Assembly (NCBI GenBank): GCA_045649645.1
Contig: JAZRQH010000062.1
Coordinates: 1-6,442, forward strand
Length of the DNA stretch: 6,442 nucleotides
Direction of reading: 5' to 3'
From: RGIG7300 sp045649645
GTDB taxonomy: Bacteria; Bacillota; Clostridia; Oscillospirales; CAG-272
The first letter of the stretch is position 1. Each line of letters starts with the position of its first letter. A program made the translations under genes and the position numbers. Below the pieces are notes generated by a model. The model had not been told where the DNA came from and did no database searches. It saw only the letters and a program-made list of their open reading frames with translations. Shown piece by piece: positions 5,611 through 6,442 of this stretch.

Positions 5611-5633
5611 CGAATCTCTCCTTCTCCGCCAAC
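5611..5633 (+). repeat. Direct repeat copy 2: orphan tRNA-Ser 3' end
   Basis: This is an exact 23-base copy of 5450-5472, offset by 161 bases, with no acceptor 5' strand, anticodon arm or T-stem 5' strand in front. It is therefore a tRNA fragment, not a gene. Its CCGCCAAC forms part of the arm of the following hairpin. Confidence 0.95.
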
Positions 5634-5671
5634 TAAAAAGGACACCAAACGGTGTCCTTTTTAGTTGGCGG
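5626..5671 (+). terminator. Perfect 46-base palindrome, second (possibly bidirectional) terminator
   Basis: The 21-base arms (5626-5646 and 5651-5671) are perfectly complementary around loop AAAC. The core GGACACC/GGTGTCC is flanked by A5 and T5 runs. It has the same layout as the tRNA terminator but a different core sequence. The A/T symmetry would permit termination from either strand. It insulates the aminotransferase gene from tRNA readthrough. Confidence 0.85.
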
Positions 5672-5709
5672 CAACAATGCGGAAGATTTGAAAATCTTTT
5701 CCCATAATA

Positions 5710-5738
5710 TTGAATATTTCCCTCAACTGTGCTATAAT
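5710..5738 (+). promoter_or_regulatory. Sigma-A promoter of the aminotransferase gene
   Basis: TTGAAT (5710-5715), a 17-base spacer and TATAAT (5733-5738) with extended -10 (TGC before TATAAT). The -35 box matches only TTGA, so the extended -10 probably matters. The predicted start is near 5745, giving a short leader of about 24 bases. Confidence 0.7.
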
Positions 5739-5768
5739 CACTTTCATGAAAACACAAGGAGACACATA

Positions 5769-6442
5769 ATGGATATCAAACACGCAAGCCGTCTTGACGG
5801 TATTAAGACTGGTGTCTTTGCGGCGATAAATGCAGAAAAGGACAAGCTTATAGCCGAGGGACGCAAAGTATACAACCTCTTTATCGGTACCCCCGACTTC
5901 GAGCCTCCGAAGCACGTGATCGACGCTCTACTTGAGGCGGCAAAGGAGCCCGTAAACTGGAAATACTCTTTAAGAGAAAGCGACGAGCTGCTTGAAGCTG
6001 TATGCGATTATTATAAAGACAGATTCGGTGTTGAAATAACACCCGACATGATAACTGCGGTAAACGGAAGTCAGGAGGGTATGGGTCATCTGGGTATGGC
6101 ACTCTGCGACAAGGACGACGTAGTGCTGCTGCCCGATCCCGGTTATCCTGCATTTGAAGTAGGCGCATATTTCGGTGAGGCAAAGGTAGAGTATTATCCT
6201 CTTATCAAGGAATACGGCTTCATGCCCCGCCTTGATCTTATTGATCCCAAAATTCTTGAAAAGGCAAAATATATTGTACTTTCCTACCCCTCAAACCCCT
6301 GCGGGGCTGCGGCAACAAGAGAGGTTTATACCCAGGTCATAGAGTACGCAAAGAAGTATAATATCATCATTATAAACGACAACGCTTATTCTGATATAAT
6401 CTTCGACGGCAGAGAGGGATTTTCTTTCCTTTCCTTCCCCGA
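5769..6442 (+). CDS. Class I/II PLP aminotransferase, N-terminal part (runs off right edge)
   Basis: The first 224 codons are visible. ATG at 5769 follows GGAG (5758-5761) by seven bases. The sequence has the fold-type I aminotransferase order: an N-terminal arm, then LFIGTPDFEPP (37-47) with the substrate-loop position, NGSQEG (99-104) for PLP phosphate binding, LPDPGYP (121-127), YPSNPCGA (173-180) with the PLP-contacting Asn N176, and NDNAYSDI (203-210) with D204 and Y207. The PLP-binding lysine would lie past the window edge. These enzymes move an amino group between an amino acid and a 2-oxo acid in the cytoplasm. GSQEGMGHL and PDPGYPAF resemble LL-diaminopimelate aminotransferase (DapL type) and related aspartate-type enzymes, but the substrate cannot be fixed from this part. 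C178 replaces the usual Thr of NPTG. It has its own promoter and no visible operon partner. Confidence 0.93.
   Translation, partial: MDIKHASRLDGIKTGVFAAINAEKDKLIAEGRKVYNLFIGTPDFEPPKHVIDALLEAAKEPVNWKYSLRESDELLEAVCDYYKDRFGVEITPDMITAVNGSQEGMGHLGMALCDKDDVVLLPDPGYPAFEVGAYFGEAKVEYYPLIKEYGFMPRLDLIDPKILEKAKYIVLSYPSNPCGAAATREVYTQVIEYAKKYNIIIINDNAYSDIIFDGREGFSFLSFP

Noticed and set aside
5450..5633. attL/attR of an integrated element
   Set aside because: The 161-base interval contains no integrase or cargo, so a present-day integrative element is excluded; a remnant or miniature element is kept as a finding.
5681..5702. Imperfect inverted repeat GGAAGAT / ATCTTTTCC before the aminotransferase promoter
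   Set aside because: It has a two-base bulge, is AT-rich and short, and has no clear role; chance is likely.
5357..5757. Minus-strand open frames with RRRRDSNSR / EKERFELS-like peptides
   Set aside because: These are antisense translations of the tRNA-Ser 3' end and its copy, a familiar source of false proteins.

Overview
The window looks like a chromosomal segment of a Gram-positive gut-type clostridium (Firmicutes; Ruminococcaceae/Oscillospiraceae is my best guess). The clues are a T-box leader on an aminoacyl-tRNA synthetase gene, strong AGGAGG-type ribosome binding sites, near-perfect sigma-A promoters, a tRNA with encoded CCA, and a secreted protein with a Gram-positive signal peptide. 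No phage, CRISPR or insertion-sequence genes were seen.

Layout. Positions 1-633 (minus) hold the first 211 codons of a secreted surface-type protein, which continues past the left edge. Its consensus promoter (726-754) directly abuts the terminator (759-784) of the next operon. Positions 793-4179 (minus) form a two-gene operon: thrS (threonyl-tRNA synthetase) followed 12 bases later by an ADP-ribosylglycohydrolase-family gene with an extra C-terminal beta-rich domain. The operon is preceded by a threonine T-box leader (about 4292-4487) with an ACC specifier, a UGGAACC antiterminator bulge and an overlapping terminator hairpin. Between thrS and the divergent gene, two perfect TTGACA-17-TATAAT promoters face each other, with start points predicted at almost the same base (about 4556/4557).

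Positions 4616-5263 (plus) encode a 215-residue helical, cysteine-containing protein that I do not recognise. Next come a tRNA promoter, a strong 5'-leader hairpin and tRNA-Ser(GGA) (5379-5470) with a terminator. About 160 bases further on there is a second copy of the tRNA 3' end (23 identical bases) joined to a second, differently sequenced terminator, with a small GC-rich palindromic insert between the two units. The window ends inside a fold-type I PLP aminotransferase gene (5769 onward, plus).

How the parts relate: the T-box should make both ThrRS and the ADP-ribosylglycohydrolase respond to uncharged tRNA-Thr, and the face-to-face promoters may tie expression of the unknown gene inversely to thrS. 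The tRNA-Ser region looks like a small repeat structure built on a tRNA 3' end. The most novel-looking items are the head-on promoter pair, the thrS/ADP-ribosylglycohydrolase operon and the duplicated tRNA-end/terminator unit. None of these is proven to be a new system from sequence alone.
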